From: Rhodocyclales bacterium
GTDB taxonomy: Bacteria; Pseudomonadota; Gammaproteobacteria; Burkholderiales; Rhodocyclaceae
Assembly: GCA_016183655.1 (NCBI GenBank)
Contig: JACPEH010000025.1
Coordinates: forward strand, 1 to 32,190
DNA: 32,190 nt
Reading direction: 5' to 3'
The translations under genes and the position numbers were made by a program. Below, in pieces: positions 1 to 7,233 of this stretch. Every line of letters begins with the position of its first letter. The stretch's first letter is position 1. The notes beneath the pieces are model-generated. The model worked only from the letters and a program-made list of their open reading frames with translations, searched no databases and was not told the DNA's origin.

Positions 1-72
1 AAGGACTGGAAGGAGGCGATGAACCAGTTCGCCATCTTGTATGACGATCGCTTTGTTCGCGCAGTCCATTAA
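1..72 (+). CDS. C-terminal tail of a transposase, probably IS256 (Mutator) family (partial)
   Basis: Only the last 23 codons of a rightward reading frame are inside the window, ending at TAA 70-72. The tail reads DWKEAMNQFAILYDDR followed by a few residues. A closing pattern of the form DWK-x-A-x-NxFAI-x-x-x-DR is what I recall for the C-termini of IS256/Mutator-family DDE transposases, so the family call rests on recalled similarity over a short stretch. The position supports it: the stop codon lies about 65 bases before a sequence that looks like an IS terminal repeat and that truncates the next gene. The rest of the protein and its catalytic residues are outside the window, so it cannot be said whether the element is intact. 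Confidence 0.55.
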   Translation, partial: KDWKEAMNQFAILYDDRFVRAVH

Positions 73-141
73 AATAGCTCTCGACGAGCCCCATTGGGGG
101 ACGTCTCAAACCGCCTCACACACAGAAATTCTGACACCCCC
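1..141 (+). mobile_element. Right end of a probable IS256-family insertion sequence
   Basis: The transposase tail (1-72) is followed by a short non-coding stretch and then by a terminal-repeat-like sequence around 115-141, which ends in the run CTGACACCCCC. Read inward from the right, this begins GGGGGTGTCAG and continues into AATTTCTGTGTG, a layout typical of IS256-family ends. The boundary at about 140-142 coincides with the last codons of the minus-strand HEPN gene, as expected if the element inserted into that gene. The left end and any target duplication are outside the window. The exact boundary is uncertain by a few bases. Confidence 0.5.
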
Positions 142-982
142 GGTCATTCACGATCACTCTTAATCGCTCATAGGTGACCTCATCAAGACCCTGAAACAAT
201 TTCCCATTTGCGCATAGCAACGAGACGACAACATTCCAATACTTCTTATCTGCTACACATTTTTCAACAACATATTTTTTCAAAGCCGGTAACGCTTCAG
301 GGGCCCCTCCCCGCGCCAATCCATTCAAGAAAAATTTTGCGTTCTTTGTAGCGCTATTATCTCCGCCTACGGTCTTCTCAAGCAGTTTGGAAATCAAATA
401 TGGGAAAGTTTCAGGATGGATATTTTGCAGCTCTTTGGTCGTTACTTTCGCTATAACGTTGATGCTAATTGACGGAAACAGGTTTTCATTTCCAAGACTC
501 GCCAGCACTTCGTCTGCAAGCTGTGTGGTAGATAGTATTGGCTTTGAAAGAAACCTTGATATTGCTTCGTGGAACACGAACCGCGCCTCTTCCGCTGACG
601 CATGGTGTCCGGACGGATGCGCGGACTTATTCCTAAGGACTCTTAATGTTTCCAAGAACGTGGAGTCAAGCGAAGATAGCAATGCGTTCGCCTTTAACTG
701 ATCGATCAAAAATGTCTCGAACACTTCCTGATCGGCTTTTTTCTGGCTTGCGCTATCAGAAATTACTTTCGCTTTTTTGTTTACTTTACCGAGCTCGGCG
801 AGCTTAGAAAGTATGTCGTCGAAAAGGGCAATGAACGTAAGAACTACAGAGGCCCGATAGGCGCCCGCCATGTAGCAAGCCAAAGATTCCATCATGTAAT
901 CTCGTATCAGCGGGCTCTGAATAGACCCTACAAGCTCTTCCATATCAGTCAGATGCGCCAAAACAGTTCCTTTCATCAGCAT
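116..982 (-). CDS. HEPN-domain protein, 3' end truncated by the IS element
   Basis: A 288-residue protein in distinctly A+T-richer DNA than its neighbours. About residues 20-140 form a helical region containing RNKSAH, which fits the R-x(4-6)-H signature of HEPN domains, many of which are RNases in toxin-antitoxin, abortive-infection and other anti-phage systems. The remainder (about 150-280) is helical and repeat-like, without a motif I recognise. The last eight residues (GCQNFCV and the preceding arginine) come from the IS terminal repeat, so the native C-terminus is lost. The start is the first ATG of an MLM sequence; no strong ribosome-binding site precedes it. No partner antitoxin gene is visible. 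RNase activity is inferred from the motif only; similar HEPN folds can be non-catalytic. Confidence 0.6.
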   Translation of the reverse strand: MLMKGTVLAHLTDMEELVGSIQSPLIRDYMMESLACYMAGAYRASVVLTFIALFDDILSKLAELGKVNKKAKVISDSASQKKADQEVFETFLIDQLKANALLSSLDSTFLETLRVLRNKSAHPSGHHASAEEARFVFHEAISRFLSKPILSTTQLADEVLASLGNENLFPSISINVIAKVTTKELQNIHPETFPYLISKLLEKTVGGDNSATKNAKFFLNGLARGGAPEALPALKKYVVEKCVADKKYWNVVVSLLCANGKLFQGLDEVTYERLRVIVNDRGCQNFCV

Positions 983-1047
983 CCATATTCACACCGTCGA
1001 TATACCGCACACACAGTAGGCGACTCATAGTCACCTCACCTTGAACA

Positions 1048-4000
1048 CTATTGTTTTGACATTTCAGACTTTCCGTCTTCGACTAATCGATTCTCTCCGC
1101 CCCCCGCCAACCCATAAACCATCGGCTGGTACATATCCTCCGCGTAGGTCGGCGGCATCACGAACTTGCCGGGGGTGACCACGCGCACGCGGTAGAAGAA
1201 GTTCATCTCGCCTTCGAGGCGGGCGGCAACCACGAAGCGGTCGTCGCGGAACTCGACGTGCTTGATACGCGTGTCCTGCATGGCCTGGCGCATGTCGACC
1301 TTGGCGATCTCCATGCCGTTGTGCTCGCCCTGCACGATGTTGGCGTTCTCGATCTCGACGCCGGCCGGCACGTAGTCGACGACGAGGCCGTTGGCGTAGC
1401 GGCCCTTGGTCTTTACGTTCAGGCGCACGATCAGGGTTTCGCCGACTTTCAGTGCTCTGTTGCCTAGTTCCTTGCCGTCGGCGGTGTACCACTCGCGCTT
1501 GATGTTGAAGACGTCGCGGCGGGCTTCCGGGGCCTTGGCGGGGTTGCCGGCGTAGTTGAGTTCGATGAAGAGGCGTTCTTTGTGGGTGTTCTTCAGCTTC
1601 ACACCGGTGCTTAGGTCGGGTGCGGGCAGGGGCAGGAAATGGGTGCCTTTCGTCGTGATCGTGATGGACGAACTGGATCCCGGCACCCCAAGGGTACTTC
1701 CTGCGGGGCGCGTGCGCCGGGATGACGGGGAGGCGTCAGATGGGGCGGAAGCGATGATGCCCGCCAACCCTGTTACTTCTGCGGTCCAGTCCCCCGTCTG
1801 CTGGTTGGCAAAGCTGCGGCCGAGCAGGAAGAGCGAGAGCTTTTCCTGCGTGCTGATGTAGCGGTTCTTCTCGATCTCGCCGGCGACCATGCCGACCAGG
1901 TTCTCGCGGCCTTCCGGCGTCAGCTCATGCTTCTGCAGCAGCACGTACATCTGCGCCCAGTCGCGCAGGTTGGTGCCGTAGTCGCCCCACCAGTAATTGT
2001 TCACGCGCGGCTTCTTGAGGCCGGCGTCGATGGCGGCCTTGCTGCGCGCTTCGTCGCCCATCAGCTTGAGGGCGAGGCCGAGGTGCACGAGGCCGAGGCC
2101 GGAGTGCGCCTGTTCGCTGGCTTCCGCCAGTGTGCGCAGCGTGGCGAGCGGCGCCTTGCCCTGCCGCGCCAGCACGTAGGCGCCGTAGGCGAGCACGCCG
2201 AAGCGGCCGGAGCCGGCGTAGCGCCAGTCGTTCCAGACGCTGTTCTCGTTGTAATTGAGCGGGCCGCGCGGCAGGCCGGCAACGCCCTGCTGCAGGCCGG
2301 TGAGCAGGAAGTCGACGGCCTTCTTCTCCATTTCCGCCGGCACCGTGAAGCCCTGCTCGCGCGCATCGAGCAGGAAGTTGGTGATGTAGGCGGAGAGCCA
2401 GTACTGGTACTCGTTGACGTTGCCCCACAGGCTGAAGCCGCCGTTCGGCGCCTGCATGCCGGCGAGCCGGCCGATGGCCTTGTCCAGCATCTCGGCGCGC
2501 TGCGCCTGCGTGTAGGCCTTGAGCCCGAAAGCTTTGGCCGCCGCCTCGTCGATGAAGACGTGCGGGTAGGCGGTGCTGGTGGTCTGCTCGGCGCAGCCGT
2601 AAGGGTAGGTCAAGAGGCCCTGCACGGCACTGCGCACGTCGATCGGCGCCTTGTCGGAGACGGCGAGCGTGGCGTTGACCGTCTGCTTCAGGAAGCCGGA
2701 AAGGTCGGCCTCCTTCACCTCCAGCGTTTCGCCGGGGTTCACGGTGAAGCGCTTCAGCACCGTCTGCCGCGGCGTGGGCGCCTGCACCTGCAGCGGGAAG
2801 GTGCGATCCAGCTTCATCAGCGGGCTTTCGATCCTGACCTGCACTTCGGTGAGGCCGATGGCCGTGCCGGCTTCGAGCGGGATGCGCAGGATGCGCTTCT
2901 GCTGGTCCTTGAGACTGACCTTCTGCTCGCCGTTCTTGATCACCAGGCCGTCGCCGTTGCTGACCTTGATCTTCACCTCCTGCTCGGCGCCGGCGAGGTT
3001 GTGCACGTCGAGCGCCAAGAGCGCCGAGTCGCCCACCGAGAGGAAGCGCGGCGTCGCCAGCTCGACGACGAGCGGCGCGGCGACGGTGACTTCGGCCTCC
3101 TGCATGCCGAAGCGCTCGCCGCTGGCGGCCACCGCCATCAGGCGCAGGCTGCCGTTGAAGTCGGGCACCGCCAGGCTCACTTCGGCTTCGCCGTTCGCAT
3201 CCAGCGCCACCGGGCCGCTGAACAGGTCGACCAGGCGCACCTTCTTCGGCAGGCTCTTGGTCGGTTTGGGCGCGGCGTCGCCACCCCACTTCAGCTTGCC
3301 CTTCTGGCCGTCCATCTTTTCGATCAGGCGGCCATAGACGTCGTAGAGGTCGTGCCCGTAGCGCAGCTTGGCAAAGAAGAAGCCGTGCGGGTCGGGGCTC
3401 TTGAAGCTGGTGATGTTGAGGATGCCGACGTCCACCGCCGAGAGCGTGACCATCGCCGTTTGCCCCTTGGCCTCGGGGACTTTCACCTTCACCTTGAGCG
3501 GTTGGTCGGGGGCCATCTTCTTCGGTGCTTCCATCGCCACATTCAGCTTGCGGCTGCCGCGGTCGAGCGGCAGGTGGGTCAGGCCCAGCGCACGGGCGGG
3601 GGTGACGCCGGCGCCGCCCTTCTCACCCGCACTGCCGGGGCGCAGCACCATGGCGGTGACGTAGAGGTCGTGGCGCTTCCACTCGGCGGCGATGGGAATG
3701 TCGATGGTGCTGCCGTCGGCGGGAATGCTCATGCGGCGCGACCACAGCAGCTTGTCGCCTTCTACCGTAATCAGCGCCTCGCCGGCATGCGGCGGGGTGA
3801 TGGTCAGCTTGGCGGTGTCGCCGTCGGCGTAGGCCGGTTTGTCGAGCTTCAAGGCCACGCGGTCCGGGCGCACGCCCTGGGTTTCGTCGTCCTTGGCAGC
3901 CCAGCCGGCGTAGAAGCGGTAGCGCGTGGTCAGCCGGGTTTCCGGGTCGAGCACTTCGACCCGGTAGCGGCCGTACTTCACCGGAAGCGAGAGCTTGCCG

Positions 4001-6279
4001 CGCCCGCCGGCGGGGATGCTGACCTGCGTCGTGGCGACCAGCTCGTCGGATTCGGAGAAGCCGGAGTGCCAGCCGCGCTGGTCGTCGAAGCGCCAGTACC
4101 AGTTGCGGTTCTCGCGGAACAGGCGCACCGGCAGCGCGGTGCCGGCCTTGAGGTTGGCCGCGCCGCCCTTGCCCATCTCGGCGCGGGCGATCTCGAACTC
4201 GGCGTTGCTGCCTTCACGGGCATAGGCGCCGACGAACATCGGCCGCAGGCCGACCAGCACCGGCGCCGGCCACCAGGTGCGCTCGATGCTGCGCACCACC
4301 GGGCGGCCACCGCTTTCGAGCAGGCTCAGCGTGGCGCGCACGGAGAACGGCGAGCGGCGCTTGTGCACCGGGGAAAGGTCGACGGCGACACTGGCCTTGC
4401 CGTCGCTGTCGAGTTCGCTTTCCGGTAGTTCGACGCGGGATTTGACGCTGTCTTCGTCGGCGTCGCCGAAGACGAAGCCGGGCAGCTTCTTCTCCAGCGG
4501 GTTCCTGTTGCGCTCGGCGTTGACCACGCCGAGCAGCTTGTTGTTGGCCGCCGGCGCGCCGTAGAGATAGTTGCCGGCGACGTCGATCTGCCAGCCGGAC
4601 GTTGCTTCGAGCCGGTCGGCCGAGGTCGTCAGGTCGAGCTTCATGCGCTCGGGCAGGAACTCCTCGACGTTGAAGCGCAGCACCGTGCTCGCCACCCTGG
4701 CCGCCGGGTCGGCGCGCAGTTCGAGGTTCCAGAAGCCGGTGGCGGCATCGGCCGGCAGTTCGATCGCCTTGCGGTAGTAGCCGGCGAACTTCTCTTCCGG
4801 CGCCCAGCTGGCGGTCCATTGCGCCTTGCCGTCCGGCCGGCGCAGGATAGCCTGCACCGGCTGCGCCGGCACGCTGCGGCCGTCGGCGTCGCGCGCCATG
4901 ACCGAGACGTCGAAGGTCTCGCCGGGGCGGTAGAGGTTGCGGCCGCTGTAGGCGAAGAGGCGCACCGGGGCCGAGGTGAGGCCGCCGATGTCGAACTCGG
5001 CGAGGTCGAGCGCCGGTTCCTTGAGGGCGATCAGCGACAGCTGTTCGCCCTTCTTCGCGACGACGACTTTCGCGTCCTTCGGCCGTTCGGCGAAGTTGGC
5101 GCGGCCGTCGCCGTCGGTCTCGGCCCGCGCCAGCACCTTGCCTTCGGCGGAGAGCCAGCTGATCTCGACGCCGCCGACGCCCTTGCCGCTGGTCAGCGAG
5201 CTGACGAAGGTGTCCGCCCCCTTGCCGGCGTACTGGCGCACGTGCAGGCCGAGGTCGCTGACGTAGTAATAAGTAGTCTGGTATTCGTGGCGGAAGCGGT
5301 TGGGCTGCGACATCACGGCGACATAGACGCCGGGCTCCTTCAGCGCCGGGATGCTTTCCACCGGCAGGAAGGTGACGGCGCGGCGGTTGGCCTTTTGCTC
5401 GGTGACGAAGCGGCCGAGGAAGGCGCTGGTGGTCAGCTTGTTGATCGAATCGAGCGTCCAGCCATTGACCGCGCCCTGCAGGCGGGTGGCCCGGTCGTAG
5501 TAGTAATAGCCGCCATCCTCTTCATCATCCTCGCCGCGCGCATTGACCTGTCTGGTCGGGCCGGCGATGACCATTTCCAGGAACTTGGGCAAAGCGTCGG
5601 GTTTGACCTTCAGGAACTGCACGTCGACTTCCGGCACGTTGACGGTGGTCACCGGCAGGCCGCCGTTCTGCGCGGCGGGCAGCACCATGCCCTTGCTGGC
5701 GAAGTAGAAGGCCGGGGCGACGGCGGCGGTCTGGATCGAGAAGCGCTCTTCACTGGCCAGCCTGGCGCCGCTCTTCGCCGGCAGGCCGGCCTGCACGCGC
5801 ACGACGTAGCGGGTCTGCGGCTTGATGTGCGGGAAGAACAAGAGGCGGGGGTTGTCGCCGACCACCCAGGCGCCGGAAACCGGCTTGCCGTCGTCGAGCC
5901 GGGTGTCTTCGGGGGCGCGGCTGACGCCGGTGCCGAGCGCCGCGTCGGAGTGGCCGCTGTAGTCGTCGTCCTCGTCGTCGCGGACGCGGGCCTTGTGCGA
6001 GTTCGGCCCCGGCGGCATTTCGAGCACCTGCACGAACTGGCCGACGTCGGCTTTCGCGTCGAGCGGCAGGCTGAAGGAGAGCGCCAGCGCCGGCGAGCCG
6101 TCGAACTCGCGGTGCGCGGCATCGACCACCTCGAAGGCGACGCCCTCGCTGGAGAGTTCGTCGGCGCCCTGGCCCGGCTGCTGGCCGGAGAAGAACCAGC
6201 CGGCAAAGGCCAGCGCGATGAAGACCACCGCCGCCAGCGGCGCGATCGCGAAACCCAGGAAGCGCTTTGCAGATGCCAT
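1048..6279 (-). CDS. Bacterial alpha-2-macroglobulin (YfhM-type), thioester-containing
   Basis: A 1743-residue protein, close to the length of E. coli YfhM (about 1650). Bacterial alpha-2-macroglobulins trap attacking proteases in the periplasm through a bait region and a reactive thioester. The thioester motif YGCAEQ is present, with its cysteine at about residue 1229, so this is the thioester-bearing type. An N-terminal hydrophobic segment (about 8-30) has no lipobox cysteine, so the protein is probably anchored by an uncleaved helix rather than a lipid, unlike YfhM. MG-type beta domains precede the thioester domain and a C-terminal receptor-binding-like domain ends the chain. The start has a good GGAGG site 5-10 bases upstream. 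The usual partner gene pbpC is not adjacent; the downstream side is accessory DNA. Residues about 1518-1536 are encoded by an inserted palindromic repeat. Confidence 0.93.
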   Translation of the reverse strand: MASAKRFLGFAIAPLAAVVFIALAFAGWFFSGQQPGQGADELSSEGVAFEVVDAAHREFDGSPALALSFSLPLDAKADVGQFVQVLEMPPGPNSHKARVRDDEDDDYSGHSDAALGTGVSRAPEDTRLDDGKPVSGAWVVGDNPRLLFFPHIKPQTRYVVRVQAGLPAKSGARLASEERFSIQTAAVAPAFYFASKGMVLPAAQNGGLPVTTVNVPEVDVQFLKVKPDALPKFLEMVIAGPTRQVNARGEDDEEDGGYYYYDRATRLQGAVNGWTLDSINKLTTSAFLGRFVTEQKANRRAVTFLPVESIPALKEPGVYVAVMSQPNRFRHEYQTTYYYVSDLGLHVRQYAGKGADTFVSSLTSGKGVGGVEISWLSAEGKVLARAETDGDGRANFAERPKDAKVVVAKKGEQLSLIALKEPALDLAEFDIGGLTSAPVRLFAYSGRNLYRPGETFDVSVMARDADGRSVPAQPVQAILRRPDGKAQWTASWAPEEKFAGYYRKAIELPADAATGFWNLELRADPAARVASTVLRFNVEEFLPERMKLDLTTSADRLEATSGWQIDVAGNYLYGAPAANNKLLGVVNAERNRNPLEKKLPGFVFGDADEDSVKSRVELPESELDSDGKASVAVDLSPVHKRRSPFSVRATLSLLESGGRPVVRSIERTWWPAPVLVGLRPMFVGAYAREGSNAEFEIARAEMGKGGAANLKAGTALPVRLFRENRNWYWRFDDQRGWHSGFSESDELVATTQVSIPAGGRGKLSLPVKYGRYRVEVLDPETRLTTRYRFYAGWAAKDDETQGVRPDRVALKLDKPAYADGDTAKLTITPPHAGEALITVEGDKLLWSRRMSIPADGSTIDIPIAAEWKRHDLYVTAMVLRPGSAGEKGGAGVTPARALGLTHLPLDRGSRKLNVAMEAPKKMAPDQPLKVKVKVPEAKGQTAMVTLSAVDVGILNITSFKSPDPHGFFFAKLRYGHDLYDVYGRLIEKMDGQKGKLKWGGDAAPKPTKSLPKKVRLVDLFSGPVALDANGEAEVSLAVPDFNGSLRLMAVAASGERFGMQEAEVTVAAPLVVELATPRFLSVGDSALLALDVHNLAGAEQEVKIKVSNGDGLVIKNGEQKVSLKDQQKRILRIPLEAGTAIGLTEVQVRIESPLMKLDRTFPLQVQAPTPRQTVLKRFTVNPGETLEVKEADLSGFLKQTVNATLAVSDKAPIDVRSAVQGLLTYPYGCAEQTTSTAYPHVFIDEAAAKAFGLKAYTQAQRAEMLDKAIGRLAGMQAPNGGFSLWGNVNEYQYWLSAYITNFLLDAREQGFTVPAEMEKKAVDFLLTGLQQGVAGLPRGPLNYNENSVWNDWRYAGSGRFGVLAYGAYVLARQGKAPLATLRTLAEASEQAHSGLGLVHLGLALKLMGDEARSKAAIDAGLKKPRVNNYWWGDYGTNLRDWAQMYVLLQKHELTPEGRENLVGMVAGEIEKNRYISTQEKLSLFLLGRSFANQQTGDWTAEVTGLAGIIASAPSDASPSSRRTRPAGSTLGVPGSSSSITITTKGTHFLPLPAPDLSTGVKLKNTHKERLFIELNYAGNPAKAPEARRDVFNIKREWYTADGKELGNRALKVGETLIVRLNVKTKGRYANGLVVDYVPAGVEIENANIVQGEHNGMEIAKVDMRQAMQDTRIKHVEFRDDRFVVAARLEGEMNFFYRVRVVTPGKFVMPPTYAEDMYQPMVYGLAGGGENRLVEDGKSEMSKQ
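1673..1728. repeat. Palindromic repeat inserted in frame within the alpha-2-macroglobulin gene
   Basis: Inverted arms ATCCCGGC (1677-1684) and GCCGGGAT (1716-1723) enclose about 31 bases, and the outer ends read CTGGATCCCGG and CCGGGATGACG. The ends resemble those of the intergenic repeat at 6418-6478 (CGTCATTCCGG and CCGGAATCCAG). The repeat is translated as a low-complexity Ser/Arg/Pro/Gly stretch that interrupts an otherwise conserved region shortly after the thioester domain. It keeps the reading frame. Seen directly: the arms and the odd peptide. Inferred: that it is an insertion of a dispersed repeat. Confidence 0.6.
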
Positions 6280-6417
6280 GACATCCTCCGTGAATATGCC
6301 GGGAGGATTCTAGCCGAGGAACGGGGGGAGCGGTTTCCGGATTCTGCTTCGGCCCGCATTCCGACCGAATTCCGACCGCACTCCTGCCACATTCCACCTC
6401 ACGTCATTCCGCCCCAC

Positions 6418-6478
6418 CGTCATTCCGGCCCTTCGGCAAGCTCAGGACAGGCCGGGCTTCGCCCGAGCCGGAATCCAG
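6418..6478. repeat. Intergenic palindromic repeat (CGTCATTCCGG ... CCGGAATCCAG)
   Basis: Terminal inverted arms ATTCCGGC-like (6422-6428 and 6468-6474) flank an inner segment containing CTTCGGCAAGCTCAGGACAG. Both the outer ends and the inner CTTCG-x-x-AGGCTCAGG-like core resemble dispersed intergenic repeats I know from beta- and gammaproteobacterial genomes. It lies between the divergent alpha-2-macroglobulin and DUF924 genes, about 140 bases upstream of each start. The rest of the gap 6280-6563 shows no gene. Confidence 0.6.
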
Positions 6479-6563
6479 TCGCAGCCCACGGGAAATCCGG
6501 CGACAGGATCGCGCCTCCCTGGCGCCTTTGACCAATAGCCCCCCCTAGCCGATACTTCCCGGC

Positions 6564-7142
6564 ATGAGCACACCCGAAGACATCCTCGATTTCTGGTTCC
6601 TGCCGGCCGGCACGCCCGGCCACGGCGAACCGCGCACTGCATGGTTCCGCAAGGACGCGGCCTTCGATGAGGAGATCCGCGCCCGCTTCCTGCCGGCGGT
6701 CGAGGCGGCGCTGGCCGGCGGCCTGGCCGACTGGGCGGAGACGCCGCGCGGCGCGCTGGCGCTGCTGATCCTGCTCGACCAGTTTCCGCGCAACCTGTTT
6801 CGCGGGCAGGCGAAGGCGTTTGCCGGCGACGCGCGGGCGCGGCAGATCGCCGAGGGGCTCGTCGCCCGTGGCGGGGATCGTGCGCTGAACGGGGTCGAGC
6901 GGGTGTTCGCCTACCTGCCGTTCGAGCACAGCGAGGCACTGGCCGACCAGGAACGCTCGCTGCAGTTGTTCAGCCGGCTGGCGGAGGAGGCGGACGGGTT
7001 CGCCGGCACGCTCGACTACGCGCGCCGGCACCACGAGGTGATCGTCCGCTTCGGCCGCTTTCCGCACCGCAACGCGGCGCTCGGGCGGGCCTCGACGGCC
7101 GCGGAGGCCGACTACCTGGCGCAGCCGGGGAGCGGGTTCTAG
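6564..7142 (+). CDS. DUF924 family protein
   Basis: A 192-residue soluble protein matching the DUF924 family throughout: an opening segment ending in FWF, a central LLILLDQFPRNLFRG block (about 69-83), a YLPFEHSE block (about 115-122) and a closing RFGRFPHRNAALGR stretch. The family folds as a helical TPR-like bundle and has no established biochemical role, so no function is proposed. The length is normal for the family and the ends are intact. No clear Shine-Dalgarno sequence precedes the ATG. It stands alone: upstream is divergent, downstream is convergent with the haem-linked c-di-GMP gene. Confidence 0.9.
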   Translation: MSTPEDILDFWFLPAGTPGHGEPRTAWFRKDAAFDEEIRARFLPAVEAALAGGLADWAETPRGALALLILLDQFPRNLFRGQAKAFAGDARARQIAEGLVARGGDRALNGVERVFAYLPFEHSEALADQERSLQLFSRLAEEADGFAGTLDYARRHHEVIVRFGRFPHRNAALGRASTAAEADYLAQPGSGF

Positions 7143-7149
7143 GGGGCTG

Positions 7150-7180
7150 CGGCAGCCGGGCGCCCCGCCGGCGGCTGCCG
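7150..7180. terminator. GC-rich hairpin between convergent genes
   Basis: Nine-base arms CGGCAGCCG (7150-7158) and CGGCTGCCG (7172-7180) with a 13-base loop lie 8 bases after the DUF924 stop codon. There is no T-run on either side, so a role as a factor-independent terminator is only possible. The gap up to 7233 also contains a second palindromic block. Confidence 0.3.
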
Positions 7181-7197
7181 TTCAGAGGCGCAAGACC

Positions 7198-7229
7198 GGG
7201 GCCCCGGGCAAGCCCGGAACGACGGGGCC
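7198..7229. repeat. Palindromic block, possible degenerate copy of the intergenic repeat
   Basis: Nested palindromes, with an inner CCGGGC-AA-GCCCGG (7204-7217) and outer GGCCCCG / CGGGGCC arms, sit immediately before the 3' end of the minus-strand GGDEF-EAL gene. On the minus strand it reads CGTCGTTCCGGGC, similar to the ends of the 6418-6478 repeat. It may instead be a terminator stem for the convergent genes. Confidence 0.35.
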
Positions 7230-7233
7230 TGGA

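Noticed and set aside
387..701. 104-codon plus-strand frame inside the HEPN gene
   Set aside because: Antisense to the HEPN protein, no ribosome-binding site and no recognisable domain; looked at as a possible antitoxin but not supportable.
1927..4428. 833-codon open frame on the plus strand, antisense to the alpha-2-macroglobulin gene
   Set aside because: Long antisense frames arise easily in G+C-rich genes; composition is repetitive (Ala/Gly/Arg/His/Val) and no domain is visible, whereas the minus-strand protein has clear family motifs.
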